Origin: Planctomycetaceae bacterium
GTDB lineage: Bacteria > Planctomycetota > Planctomycetia > Pirellulales > Pirellulaceae
Assembly: GCA_002862205.1 (NCBI GenBank)
Contig: PKCN01000020.1
Location: 1 to 64,000 of the forward strand
Reading direction: 5' to 3'
Length of the DNA: 64,000 bases
Each line of letters begins with the position of its first letter. Position 1 is the first letter of the stretch. The notes below the pieces were generated by a model, which was given only the letters and a program-made list of their open reading frames with translations, made no database searches and was not told the origin of the DNA. Shown here piece by piece: positions 36,704 through 45,514 of this stretch. The position numbers were made by a program, and so were the translations under genes.

Positions 36704-36973
36704 ATGGCACGGCAATGTGAAGTGTGTGGCAAGAGCGTCCAAATGGGCAATCGTGTCGAAACACGCGGTAAAGCCAAATACTTAGGCGGTGTGGGTACCA
36801 AAATCACCGGTATTACACGTCGCAAGTTCGTTCCCAACTTGCAGAAAGTGCACGTCACCCTGCCGAATGGTCAAAACAAGTCGATGCGGGTCTGCACCCA
36901 ATGCATTCGCAGTGGCGCCGTAAGAAAGACGGTGAAGACCAAGCCGTTTGATGTTAGTGGATCGAAAAAGTAA
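36704..36973 (+). CDS. rpmB: 50S ribosomal protein L28
   Basis: 89 residues. Ribosomal large-subunit protein with the start MARQCEVCGKSVQMGNRVE, where Cys5 and Cys8 pair with Cys64 and Cys67 (VCTQC) in the zinc-binding form of L28, so it is the C+ variant. The basic middle KITGITRRKFVPNLQKVHVTLPNG is standard. The gatC gene starts five bases later. Confidence 0.95.
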   Translation: MARQCEVCGKSVQMGNRVETRGKAKYLGGVGTKITGITRRKFVPNLQKVHVTLPNGQNKSMRVCTQCIRSGAVRKTVKTKPFDVSGSKK

Positions 36974-36978
36974 CCGTC

Positions 36979-37287
36979 GTGTCTCTCTCTGCTGACGAAG
37001 TTCGAAAACTGGCTTTGCTCGCAAGGCTTGACTTGTCTGATGATGAGGTCGCGAATGTGAGGCCTCAGCTGGATAGCATTCTTGCTTTTGTGGAGCAGTT
37101 GACGGAGCTCGACACGACAGATGTCGAGCCCATGACGACGGCGTTGGATGTGGACAATCGTTGGCGTGAAGATCGCCAACTGGAGGGTCTCACCAATCAA
37201 GAGGCTTTGGCAAATGCGCCGTCGCGAAGCGAGGGCTGCTTTCTTGTGCCGCCCGTTTTGGGAGTTGTCGCCTCCAAAAAATCGTGA
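36979..37287 (+). CDS. gatC: aspartyl/glutamyl-tRNA amidotransferase subunit C
   Basis: 102 residues. Small subunit of the GatCAB complex that amidates mis-charged Glu-tRNA(Gln) and Asp-tRNA(Asn). The start MSLSADEVRKLALLARLDLSDDEV and the PQLDSILAFVEQLTELDTTDVEPM segment match the family closely. The start codon is GTG at 36979, five bases after rpmB, with which it is likely co-transcribed. gatA and gatB are not in the window. Confidence 0.93.
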   Translation: MSLSADEVRKLALLARLDLSDDEVANVRPQLDSILAFVEQLTELDTTDVEPMTTALDVDNRWREDRQLEGLTNQEALANAPSRSEGCFLVPPVLGVVASKKS

Positions 37288-37366
37288 CCCTCGCGCAGCC
37301 TAAGGTGCGTCAACGCAGGCGGTCTGTTCTGAACACAATCATTCAAACTTGTGGCGAGGGATAACG

Positions 37367-39391
37367 ATGGAATTTGGATTTCTGAGCCTGCTGCCACCTC
37401 TGGTTGCAATCGTCTTGGCCGTGGCTACCCGAAGAGTCGTTGTGCCTTTGGCTGCTGGCGTAGCGGTCGGAGCTCTCGTCTTGGCATTCGGACGTGTTGA
37501 GTTGGTAACCGACTTTGGCACCAATGACGCGGTTCGAGTCAGGTTCGTGGCGCCATCACCGTGGGTTTCTGGAAACAAAACCCGACTTGTTCTGATTCGA
37601 AGAGACTACGGGGAATCGCGGTTGCCGTTCGTCTCTGCGCCGCAGTTTTTCATTGACAATGAGCCATCGCTTGACAGCCTCGAGATCACACTCAATAGCA
37701 CTTCCGGAAGTGAATCTACTGTTCAAGATTTAATCGACGCGCTGGAGAAAAGCAGCGCTCGAGCACAAGCGATTGCGTCCATCTCCCTGGAGAAAGGTGA
37801 GCCGAGTACGCTCATCGCATCAAGCCTGCCAAGCAACTTGGAGATTCTTGATTTTGAACCTCAATGGAAAATCATCCCCAAGTTGGGTATCTCATTTCCA
37901 AGTGCTGCTTGGTGGAATGCGCTGGTGATTTTTGTCACCACCGTTTACGAATCCATTTCTTCGATATCTCACATTCAAGCTTTGATATTCAGCCTGTTGT
38001 TGGGGGCAATGGTAGGAACATTGGAATCAGGTGGGGGAATGCGTGTTTTGATTCAGCGAGTTTCCAGCAAGATCAAGTCCCGCCGCGGGGCACAGACACT
38101 GATAGCCACTTCGGGGCTGGCCGTTTTCTTTGATGATTATGCCAATACCCTCTTGTTGGGCGGAACCATGCGTTCAACAGCCGATCGTTATCGGCTGTCA
38201 CGCCAAAAACTTGCGTACCTGGTTGATTCGACCGCGGCTCCAGTTGCAGGGCTTGCGGTTGTCAGTACATGGGCAGCAATTGAAATCAGCTACATGGCTG
38301 ATGGTTTGGCTGTTGCTGGAATCAAAGACAATCAAGCTGCATTTGAGATGTTCATCCAGTCCATCCCTTATCGTTTTTATCCGTGGCTTGCCTTGGTGAT
38401 GGTCTACTGCATCACTGTTTCTCAGCGGGATTTTGGACCGATGTTGAAAGCTGAGCAGGCGGCCCTGACGTCAGATTCTGATGGTGATTTTGAAGCTGAT
38501 GAAAATGCAGTGGAACCGTATCCACGTTTATGGTGGGCCGCGGTTGTCCCTGTCGTGCTTTGCGTGGTATCTGTGATGTTGGTGCTCGTCTACACCGGGC
38601 TGGAAGCACGTGCCTCCGTCCCGGAATCGGCGGTCGTGGATCAGGCTGAAAATGGTTTGCTGAGGCAGGCAGGCCAGATCATTGGCAATGGTGATTCTTA
38701 TGTTGCTTTGATGGTGGGCGGCGCCGTGGGGCTGCTAACCGCAGTATTGATGCACATGGCGTTGGGTGGCTGCCGTTTTGTCGAATGCATGAAAGGAGCG
38801 TGGGGTGGGGCCCGCCAGATGGGACCCGCCCTATTGATTCTTTGGTTTGCGTGGGCTCTGTCCGCAATGACAGAGAAAAACGCGCTCGACACCGGAGGCT
38901 ATCTCTCCAGTATTCTTTCCGATCGTCTCGATGTTCATCTGCTACCAACCGTTGTTTTTCTAATCGCTGGGGCTATGGCTTTTTCCACAGGTACCAGTTG
39001 GGGGACGATGGCCATTCTCACGCCACTTTCCATTGGATTAGCTCTGCAATTGGATGTCACAGGTGGGCCTGAGGGCGCGATCGCACTGGCAACCTGTGGA
39101 TCTGTTCTGGCGGGAGCTATTTTTGGTGATCACTGCTCCCCCATTTCTGACACGACCGTGTTGTCGAGCCGTGCGAGTGGTTGTGACCATGTCGCTCATG
39201 TCCGTACGCAAATGCCTTATGCGATGGTGGTTGGCGTGGTCTGTGTGCTCTGCGGAACCCTGCCAGCAGCGTTTGGTGTCTCGCCCTGGATCAGTCTTTT
39301 TGTCGGGACAGCCGCGCTTGTTGCCATCGTCCGCGGCCTTGGGAAACTGCCGCGGGAAACTCAGGCTGCCGATGCTGTTGCGCAAGATTGA
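37367..39391 (+). CDS. NhaC-family Na+/H+ antiporter with a soluble insertion
   Basis: 674 residues with about 12 membrane segments. Family marks are SRRGAQTLIATSGLAVFFDDYANTLLLGGTMR (conserved FFDDYAN), KLAYLVDSTAAPVAGLAVVSTW and DHCSPISDTTVLSS. It should exchange Na+ for H+ or take up another solute with Na+. Unusual: between the second and third predicted membrane helices lies a soluble stretch of about 120 residues (about 44-170) rich in Ser and beta-prone (VRVRFVAPSPWVSGNKTRLVLI), which typical members lack. The ATG at 37367 follows GAGGG by six bases. It comes 79 bp after gatC. The insert may be a regulatory or ligand-binding domain. Confidence 0.88.
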   Translation: MEFGFLSLLPPLVAIVLAVATRRVVVPLAAGVAVGALVLAFGRVELVTDFGTNDAVRVRFVAPSPWVSGNKTRLVLIRRDYGESRLPFVSAPQFFIDNEPSLDSLEITLNSTSGSESTVQDLIDALEKSSARAQAIASISLEKGEPSTLIASSLPSNLEILDFEPQWKIIPKLGISFPSAAWWNALVIFVTTVYESISSISHIQALIFSLLLGAMVGTLESGGGMRVLIQRVSSKIKSRRGAQTLIATSGLAVFFDDYANTLLLGGTMRSTADRYRLSRQKLAYLVDSTAAPVAGLAVVSTWAAIEISYMADGLAVAGIKDNQAAFEMFIQSIPYRFYPWLALVMVYCITVSQRDFGPMLKAEQAALTSDSDGDFEADENAVEPYPRLWWAAVVPVVLCVVSVMLVLVYTGLEARASVPESAVVDQAENGLLRQAGQIIGNGDSYVALMVGGAVGLLTAVLMHMALGGCRFVECMKGAWGGARQMGPALLILWFAWALSAMTEKNALDTGGYLSSILSDRLDVHLLPTVVFLIAGAMAFSTGTSWGTMAILTPLSIGLALQLDVTGGPEGAIALATCGSVLAGAIFGDHCSPISDTTVLSSRASGCDHVAHVRTQMPYAMVVGVVCVLCGTLPAAFGVSPWISLFVGTAALVAIVRGLGKLPRETQAADAVAQD

Positions 39392-39579
39392 TCAACAGGG
39401 TGTACTGACCCTGATCACGATTGCTGATCAGTGGCATGAGTGATTTCACTCAACTCAGCAGCATCGATCTTGCGTTCGGACTGCAGAACAGTTTACCGAT
39501 TGTTTTCGGACAACAAGATTCGGTTTTGCAATGAATGGAGCAAAGCCAGTTGAACATCGGGCTGGATAAGGTTTTCCAA

Positions 39580-40578
39580 ATGCGCATCAATGTAAGCAAT
39601 CGCTGTTGGTTGGGGTGCCTTGCTCTCATCGTACTCGCTTTGCCGGTATGGCAGCATTCGGTTGCGGCTCAAGGGAATGGCACCTGGTTGACTGGCCATC
39701 ATGGACTTAGCAACGGAACGTCAGTTGCTGCGGCAAATGTTGGGGCACGACCACACTTCGTTCCGCTTGGTACGCGCAGTCTCGTCGATCAATACCGGTC
39801 GGGCCGTGTGGGCCAAACTTCCGGTGGTAAAGCCGTAGCCCGCGAATATCGAGATGGGCAAGATAGCAAAAGGCATTTGGTTCGTTTGCAGCAAAACGGT
39901 TTCGCGGCGCCGCCGCTTCCCGCAACCGGTGCTGCACCGATGGCGTTTCCTGATAACGGGGCCATGGGATTCCCCTCACAACCGTCTTCACCGCAAACGG
40001 GTTTTCAAGAGCCGACCGTTGGGGCACCTTTTGGGCTGCCGTCCAGCAGCGTCGACCCCGCCCTGATGTCCAATCCCGTGAATTCACCAGTCGTCGTTGC
40101 CCCACCCACAGGTCCCCCACCTGCGTTACCGACGAACCCTCCTCTTTCAAACAATCAGCCGGTTGCATCTTTTCCTTCGACTCAGGCACTCCCTGCCCAG
40201 GCCGATATGTTTCCCATCGCTCGCCCCCAATTGAATGATGGTTTCGCGACGGTTGGCAATAGCTGCTGCGTGTCGCCGCCGAGTAATTATGTAGCTGCGA
40301 TGGGCTTGGGAAACTGCGTGGGCTATCAGCCGACGGCTTCTCAGGGCTACATCGCGACCGGTCCGCAAGCTGCGAATCCACCGCAGGCAGCTTCCAGTGT
40401 TCCATCGGGCTTGGTACCCGTGACCAGGCCTTCTGCTCGAGGAGTTCCCAAAAAGCCGTTAATCAACCTCGGACAGGATAAAAATGCGGTGGTGGTGGGT
40501 CAGGGGCTGATTGGTCAGCCAGTCGCATATGTTCCCGGGCAATGTGTTCGGAACTGGATTCGCTACATTTTCCCCTGA
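39580..40578 (+). CDS. exported Pro/Gln-rich protein of unknown function
   Basis: 332 residues. A signal peptide (MRINVSNRCWLGCLALIVLALPVWQHSVAA) is followed by a low-complexity sequence rich in Pro, Gly, Gln and Ser (PSQPSSPQTGFQEP, PPTGPPPALPTNPP). No domain seen. The C-terminal end is more ordered (KKPLINLGQDKNAVVVGQGLIGQPVAYVPGQCVRNWIRYIFP), with the final hydrophobic patch. It may be a surface or envelope protein. Start at 39580 is preferred because GATAAGG stands eight bases before it; an in-frame ATG at 39535 is possible. Confidence 0.6.
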   Translation: MRINVSNRCWLGCLALIVLALPVWQHSVAAQGNGTWLTGHHGLSNGTSVAAANVGARPHFVPLGTRSLVDQYRSGRVGQTSGGKAVAREYRDGQDSKRHLVRLQQNGFAAPPLPATGAAPMAFPDNGAMGFPSQPSSPQTGFQEPTVGAPFGLPSSSVDPALMSNPVNSPVVVAPPTGPPPALPTNPPLSNNQPVASFPSTQALPAQADMFPIARPQLNDGFATVGNSCCVSPPSNYVAAMGLGNCVGYQPTASQGYIATGPQAANPPQAASSVPSGLVPVTRPSARGVPKKPLINLGQDKNAVVVGQGLIGQPVAYVPGQCVRNWIRYIFP

Positions 40579-40725
40579 TACGAGCGGTCCAAGGTGAGTT
40601 CTCTGCATTGCAGTTTGCGAAATTGCAGCTTGCGAATTTCGCCGTCCCTGGTTTAGATGGTAATCACGGGCGAATTCCCGTTATTCCTATTGGCGAAAAT
40701 CATCTTCCTGGTGGCAGTCCACAGC

Positions 40726-41535
40726 ATGCGAATCGTAACTTCATTGCTACCGGACCTCATCGTCGATAAATCGGCTGGGGCGGATGTTGCGGTCGTGGTC
40801 GATGTTTTGCGGGCCACGTCTGTCATGACCACAGCGTTGGATTCTGGAGCGAAGCAGATTTTTACCTGTTGTCAGGTCGCAGAAGCGTTTTCCCTTGCTG
40901 ATCGACTTGCGGACGTTAATCAAGCGAGTTTGCGACCTTTGCTTTGTGGTGAGCGGAAGTGCCAGCCAATCGCTGGTTTTGACTGCGGAAATTCACCGTC
41001 CGAGTACACACCTGAAAAGGTTCGTGGTCAGATGCTGATCATGACCACGACCAATGGCACAAAAGCCATCGAAGCTGCCGCTCCAGCCAAGCAACTGATA
41101 GCAGCCAGTTTTTTGAATCTGCCCAAGGTGGTTGAATTCCTGTGTGGTTTTGGATTGGTGCATCTGGTCTGCGCTGGCACGGACGGTCGGATCACGGCTG
41201 AAGATGTATTGCTTGCTGGCGCAATCGTCGACGCTTGCAGTGTGGAATATCAAGCCACGATGGAGGACGATGAGTCGCGGATAGCCCAAAATTTCTGGTC
41301 GTCATGTTTACCAGTGGCAGAGAGCACGCCGTGGGTGAGCCTGAAAAATGGTAATGGGCTCCAGCTTTCAGATGGGCTAAACAAGTGCTTTTCTCACACG
41401 CTTGGAGGCACAAACTTGCGAAAATTGGGTTTTGAGCAAGATCTGCAACGTTGTGCTCAAATTGGGACTACAGCGGTGATTGCGGCACGCTCACAGCGAA
41501 ATCCAACCGCTTTTGAGTTGCTAGCTAATGATTGA
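40726..41535 (+). CDS. comB: 2-phosphosulfolactate phosphatase family protein (ComB-like)
   Basis: 269 residues. Family marks: the ADVAVVVDVLRATSVMTTALDSGA core, GFDCGNSPSEYT, the TTTNGTKAI motif and the LVCAGTDGRITAEDVLLAGAIV segment. ComB hydrolyses phosphosulfolactate in coenzyme M biosynthesis in methanogens; in bacteria of this sort the physiological substrate is not known and a homologue is common. I use the family name only. The start at 40726 is supported by length and by GGTGG upstream. It precedes the flagellar cluster by 63 bp and may be co-transcribed with its first gene, but shares no clear function. Confidence 0.8.
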   Translation: MRIVTSLLPDLIVDKSAGADVAVVVDVLRATSVMTTALDSGAKQIFTCCQVAEAFSLADRLADVNQASLRPLLCGERKCQPIAGFDCGNSPSEYTPEKVRGQMLIMTTTNGTKAIEAAAPAKQLIAASFLNLPKVVEFLCGFGLVHLVCAGTDGRITAEDVLLAGAIVDACSVEYQATMEDDESRIAQNFWSSCLPVAESTPWVSLKNGNGLQLSDGLNKCFSHTLGGTNLRKLGFEQDLQRCAQIGTTAVIAARSQRNPTAFELLAND

Positions 41536-41598
41536 AGGTCTTGCTTTACAGCCGGGGGTCCTGTTAACACCGCGAATAAGTTTGGGAGGTTCCGCACA

Positions 41599-44283
41599 TT
41601 GGCTGAAGCAGAAGACACAGAAGACACAGAAGACGAGGTGAAGAGCAAACCGGTCGGGCGTCGTGATTTGGTCACGATAGGCTTGTTGTTAGGTGCTGCG
41701 CTGGCGTCGGTTGGTGGCTTTGCGATTCTTTTTTCGATGTGGTGGACGACGGACGTTACTGAGCCTGAATCGTTATTGCGTTTGGCATCACGCGAGTTCG
41801 TGGACGGTCGCCCGATCGTGGCAGGAAAGCTTGCTGAACTTGCCGAGTTGGAGTCAGCTGATTCCCCCATCGAACCTCGTGAAATGCCGCTGGACACGTC
41901 AGACGAGGATCTTGACGCACAGCGTTTGCGTGAAGCTGCCGATGATCAGGTGCGACTTGAGCGATTGGATCTGATTCGTTTGCGAGATTTTCTCATCGGT
42001 GTGGGAAAGGCATACGAGGCTAAACGCGCCCCAATGGATCGGGAAAAACGGCAGCTGTACTTTGCTGCTGTGCCCTACTTGGAACTGACTCGAGACCATG
42101 GTTTTCCTCAGGGGCGGCGCACGCAGGGGTATCAAACACTCGGCGAGGCCTACTTTCATTTGGGACGTTTTGATGATGCGGTCATCAACTTGAACCAGGC
42201 GATTGAAAATGAGCCGCTGCTCAGACGCCAACTCTTGCCGATGATTGCCGAATCACAATACCGTGCGAGAAAAGATCAAAAAGATGATGCGTTAGCCAGC
42301 GTTGATGAGTATCTGGCTGATCCAGCGTTGACCGCTGCGGCAAGAAAGGTTGTTGGAATTTTGCGTATCAAGATCTTGATGGAACTGGGGCTTTGGGATG
42401 AGTTGAAAGACGCCTTAGAGGAGCATCAGAATCGACAAGAAGAAGGTGATGTATTGAAGAATCGTGCAATCTTTCTGCGCACGGTTTCGAATATCAAAAA
42501 GATCACTTCTGAGTCCAGTTTGCAGACCAAGAATGATGAGAATGATGAGGATGATCGCAAGAGAATAAAAGTGGACCTGGCAAGTGCGTTGCAGGTTCTT
42601 AATGCATTGAACCAGAAGTCAGAAAAATCGAGTGAGATAGGGTTGTGGATTGGGCGTGTCAAATTGATGCAAGGAGATGTCACGGGAGCCACCAATGCGT
42701 TTCATAGTGTGATGCGCAAAGACCAAGCATCAAGTGCAGCACGGATTGGTGCTGCTGAGATCCTCGGTGGGCTTCAGGAAATTGAGTTGTTGGCCCAGAG
42801 CACGGATGGTGAGCAGGCAGTACAGGCCATTCGCTATCTGATGAATGAAATTGGCAGCCGTGAAGGATTTGACCACGAGTTGGTTTCCTTTCGCGAATTT
42901 AACACAAGAATGAGTCAGGCTCTCAATCAGTTGCGGCAGGCAGGCGAGTACCAGGCTGCCATTGATGCAGCACGCAGCTTGCCACCTGTGTTCGATCTCG
43001 GTGAAGCGTTGGTTCAGGAGGGCAAAGGTTATCAGGCTTGGGCTGAACAGACATTGCAGGACGGGGCCGATTTTAATGGCCAGGTGTCCGATACAATTGC
43101 GGAGGTAGTGCGACAGCGATACCGTGCTGCTGGAGATGCGTTTGCGGAGGCGGCACAGCTGCGATTCAACAGCGAAGAATATATCCCGACTCTCTGGTCA
43201 GCCATTGATGCCTATCAAAATGGCAACCATTTTTCCCAAAGCATACGGCTTCTCGAACCCTATCTTCAGCAGGAGGACAAAAGCCGTCAGTCACAGGGTT
43301 TGATCGCTTATGGAAAAGCGCTCCTGGCAGTTGGCAAGCCTGCGGAAGCCATCAATGCATTTGAGCAGTGCATTTACGAATACCAAAAAGATCCTCTGCG
43401 ATATTCTGCCCGCTACTACGGTGCTTTGGCCTATGCGGAGTCAGGCGATATCGATACTGCGCGTCAGCTATTGCGACAAAATGTAGATAGTGAGGGCCGA
43501 GATCTGGATGATCAAACTCCTGATCTTAAACCTGAGAGCGCAGAGTGGCAGGACTCATTGTTTGCTCTTGGATCGCTGCTTTATGAACTGGGTTACCGAA
43601 ATTATCTCGAGGCAGAACAGGCCGATGCGGTAAAGCGGTTGGAGTTGTTGCGTGAGAATCAGCCCATCCTGGAGTCTGCGATTCGTCGATTGGAAGTCGC
43701 TGACCAGCGCTGGTGGGATGAACATGATGATGCCCGGTCAAAGCAGAACGCCTACTTTACCGCGCGGACGCATGTGATGGCTTCTGAATTGCCTCGCATG
43801 GAAGCCACATTGCCTGATACTCTGAGTGCGGCACAAAGAGCATCACTCAGGGAAGCGGAGGTGCATTTACAAAAGGCTTTGGTGGGCTTTCGGCGATTGG
43901 GACAGTATCTTGCAACGCTTGACGAAGAAAAAGATTTATCCAAAACAGATCAAGCAATGCAGCGAAACTGCATGATATTTGAGGCTGATGTTTTGAAGAG
44001 TATGAATAAGTATCGGGAGGCTGCTGATGTCTATCGAACCATCGAATCTTTGTACATCGGGCAACCCGCTGCGATCGAAGCTATCGTTGGTCGAGCGACT
44101 TGCGCGAGGCAATTAGGGAATGATCGTGAATTCGAAATTTTGCTCCGTCAAGCAAGTGAAATGTTGAAACAAATCCCTGTCGAGTCAGATCCCGAATTTG
44201 CGGAAACGACACGGTACGACCGAGAGGGATGGCAGCAGTTGTTGGACTGGATTATCCAGGATTTTGATAAGCAGAAGGCGTGA
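41599..44283 (+). CDS. large TPR membrane protein heading the flagellar cluster
   Basis: 894 residues. It starts with TTG at 41599, with GGGAGG nine bases before it; the opening residues are Glu/Asp-rich through three near-identical 9-bp units (41611-41637). One membrane segment lies near 22-45 (LVTIGLLLGAALASVGGFAILFSMWW). The rest is nearly all helical with TPR-like pairs such as GYQTLGEAYFHLGRFDDAVINLNQAIENEP, LIAYGKALLAVGKPAEAINAFEQCI and AYAESGDIDTARQLLRQ. It is likely an assembly scaffold outside or at the membrane. Its distance of 20 bp from the FlgN-like gene ties it to the flagellar operon, but its flagellar role is inferred from position only. Confidence 0.7.
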   Translation: MAEAEDTEDTEDEVKSKPVGRRDLVTIGLLLGAALASVGGFAILFSMWWTTDVTEPESLLRLASREFVDGRPIVAGKLAELAELESADSPIEPREMPLDTSDEDLDAQRLREAADDQVRLERLDLIRLRDFLIGVGKAYEAKRAPMDREKRQLYFAAVPYLELTRDHGFPQGRRTQGYQTLGEAYFHLGRFDDAVINLNQAIENEPLLRRQLLPMIAESQYRARKDQKDDALASVDEYLADPALTAAARKVVGILRIKILMELGLWDELKDALEEHQNRQEEGDVLKNRAIFLRTVSNIKKITSESSLQTKNDENDEDDRKRIKVDLASALQVLNALNQKSEKSSEIGLWIGRVKLMQGDVTGATNAFHSVMRKDQASSAARIGAAEILGGLQEIELLAQSTDGEQAVQAIRYLMNEIGSREGFDHELVSFREFNTRMSQALNQLRQAGEYQAAIDAARSLPPVFDLGEALVQEGKGYQAWAEQTLQDGADFNGQVSDTIAEVVRQRYRAAGDAFAEAAQLRFNSEEYIPTLWSAIDAYQNGNHFSQSIRLLEPYLQQEDKSRQSQGLIAYGKALLAVGKPAEAINAFEQCIYEYQKDPLRYSARYYGALAYAESGDIDTARQLLRQNVDSEGRDLDDQTPDLKPESAEWQDSLFALGSLLYELGYRNYLEAEQADAVKRLELLRENQPILESAIRRLEVADQRWWDEHDDARSKQNAYFTARTHVMASELPRMEATLPDTLSAAQRASLREAEVHLQKALVGFRRLGQYLATLDEEKDLSKTDQAMQRNCMIFEADVLKSMNKYREAADVYRTIESLYIGQPAAIEAIVGRATCARQLGNDREFEILLRQASEMLKQIPVESDPEFAETTRYDREGWQQLLDWIIQDFDKQKA

Positions 44284-44302
44284 GCAGGCGAGGATATCAA
44301 TC

Positions 44303-44752
44303 ATGAACGGAAAACAAGTTGCTGCCTTAATTGGACAAAGGTGGGAGATTCTCAATCGCCTGCTCGGTATCAGCCGTTTGCAAATGGCGGCCATCGAGCA
44401 GGGACAGATGAGTGACTTGATGCGTCTGCTATCGGAAAAACAGCAGCCGTTGAATCAGCTCATTGAACTCGGTGATCAAATTGGGGCAGCCAATGAAGAT
44501 CGTTCACGAGAGCGGCATTGGGATAGCGATGATGTTCGAGAGCGGTGCAGGGAGCAGCAGGCTGAGTGTGAGAAAATGAATCTCGAACTTTTGGCCATTG
44601 AAGCAGCATGCGAGTCCAAATTAAGCCATAACCGTGACGAACTACGCCAACGACTGGAACGTGTTGACTCCGGATGGCAAGCCGTCTCGGGGTATGCTGA
44701 TCACTCAGTCAAAAGCACCACCGGTGGATCCCTCGATCTGTCCAGTGACTGA
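44303..44752 (+). CDS. FlgN-like flagellar export chaperone candidate
   Basis: 149 residues, almost all helical. The start MNGKQVAALIGQRWEILNRLLGISRLQMAAIEQGQMSDLMRLLSEKQQPLNQLIELGDQI has the long N-terminal helix and QQP-type turn of FlgN-type chaperones, which bind late export substrates such as FlgK and FlgL. The identification is by helical pattern and by operon place, not by a firm motif. GCGAGGA stands nine bases before the ATG. Its last codons (DLSSD, stop) are read from the first copies of the 16-bp tandem repeat, so the C terminus seems to have been replaced or extended by the repeat. Confidence 0.55.
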   Translation: MNGKQVAALIGQRWEILNRLLGISRLQMAAIEQGQMSDLMRLLSEKQQPLNQLIELGDQIGAANEDRSRERHWDSDDVRERCREQQAECEKMNLELLAIEAACESKLSHNRDELRQRLERVDSGWQAVSGYADHSVKSTTGGSLDLSSD

Positions 44753-44812
44753 TCTGTCCAGTGACTGATCTGTCCAGAGACTGATCTGTCCAGAGACTGA
44801 TCTGTCCGGGAA
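44733..44812. repeat. 16-bp tandem repeat, five copies, overlapping a stop codon
   Basis: Units at 44733, 44749, 44765, 44781 and 44797, each near CTGATCTGTCCAGTGA; the third and fourth read AGAGA at the end and the fifth diverges into CCGGGAA. Each unit can form a small ACTG/CAGT hairpin. The array begins inside the last codons of the FlgN-like gene and covers its stop. Confidence 0.9.
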
Positions 44813-45063
44813 TTGGCTGCTTGGACTCAATCCTGTGCACGCCATGTTTGGTAGGGTTCCTGCCCTGTCTGTTAGAGGTGCCCCCAAGTGTTCCGGACAG
44901 AGCGTGTTCCGGACAGAGCAACTGCTCTGGGTGCGTGCGAAAGGGCAATGCTAGCAGACGCGATTTTACTGAATCCGTCTTGCATCGCGCAACAGCTTGC
45001 TGCTATGCACTTTGGTTGTGTCTTTCATTTTGACCGCTGCACCGAACACATCGGGAGCGTACC
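44753..45063. other. intergenic region with repeats in both orientations
   Basis: About 310 bp interrupting the flagellar cluster. It holds most of the 16-bp array, and at 44888-44903 and 44904-44919 two exact copies of GTGTTCCGGACAGAGC. The core CTGTCCGG of the fifth array unit is inverted as CCGGACAG in these copies, so the two blocks can fold on each other over about 75 bases. No gene seen. Confidence 0.7.
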
Positions 45064-45486
45064 ATGCCCAATCATTGGATCGATCCAAGCCAGTGCCAAT
45101 CTTTAGCCGTTCTTGTGGAATCGGTGACGGCACCTCTTTTAATTGAACATCAGGCGGCGATTTGCCTTGAACTGGACATTGATACTTCATTTGAAGTGCC
45201 AGCTGATTCAGAGCGGACGGTTGACCTCCTGCAGGCGTTGGTCAACCAGTCACTCTCAGAAATGCCCGAGGGAGGTGATTTGACGATCACTGCGTGTGAG
45301 ACGGCACAGGGACTCGAGTTGGAACTTGCTGACACGGGCTGTGACATCGAAAATCGTCTGCAACGTATTCCCATTGCGGCAGCCGCTCTGGGAGTAGAAT
45401 TGGTCTGGCAGAACTGTCCTCAGGGTGGGGCAGCAGTCACAATGACATTTCATCGACAAAGCGGTACTGGTCGCATTGCAGCATGA
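45064..45486 (+). CDS. orphan GHKL (histidine-kinase-type) ATPase-domain protein in the flagellar cluster
   Basis: 140 residues. The segment LLQALVNQSLSEMPEGGDLTITACE (N-box with Asn61) and LELELADTGCDIENR (G1 box with Asp90 and Gly92) match the ATP-binding domain of histidine kinases, and the C-terminal strand GGAAVTMTFH closes the fold. There is no phospho-acceptor His domain, no sensor and no membrane segment, and the G2 box is not clear. It could be an anti-sigma-like kinase, a partner for an unlinked protein, or a non-catalytic binder. GGGAGCG lies before the ATG. Position 29 bp before flgB ties it to flagellar assembly. This makes it the best candidate for an undescribed part in the window. 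Confidence 0.65.
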   Translation: MPNHWIDPSQCQSLAVLVESVTAPLLIEHQAAICLELDIDTSFEVPADSERTVDLLQALVNQSLSEMPEGGDLTITACETAQGLELELADTGCDIENRLQRIPIAAAALGVELVWQNCPQGGAAVTMTFHRQSGTGRIAA

Positions 45487-45514
45487 ACAACGGCTTATTG
45501 GGGAGACCCATTTG

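Noticed and set aside
44733-44919. CRISPR-like array
   Set aside because: Units are directly adjacent with no spacers, and no cas gene is present.
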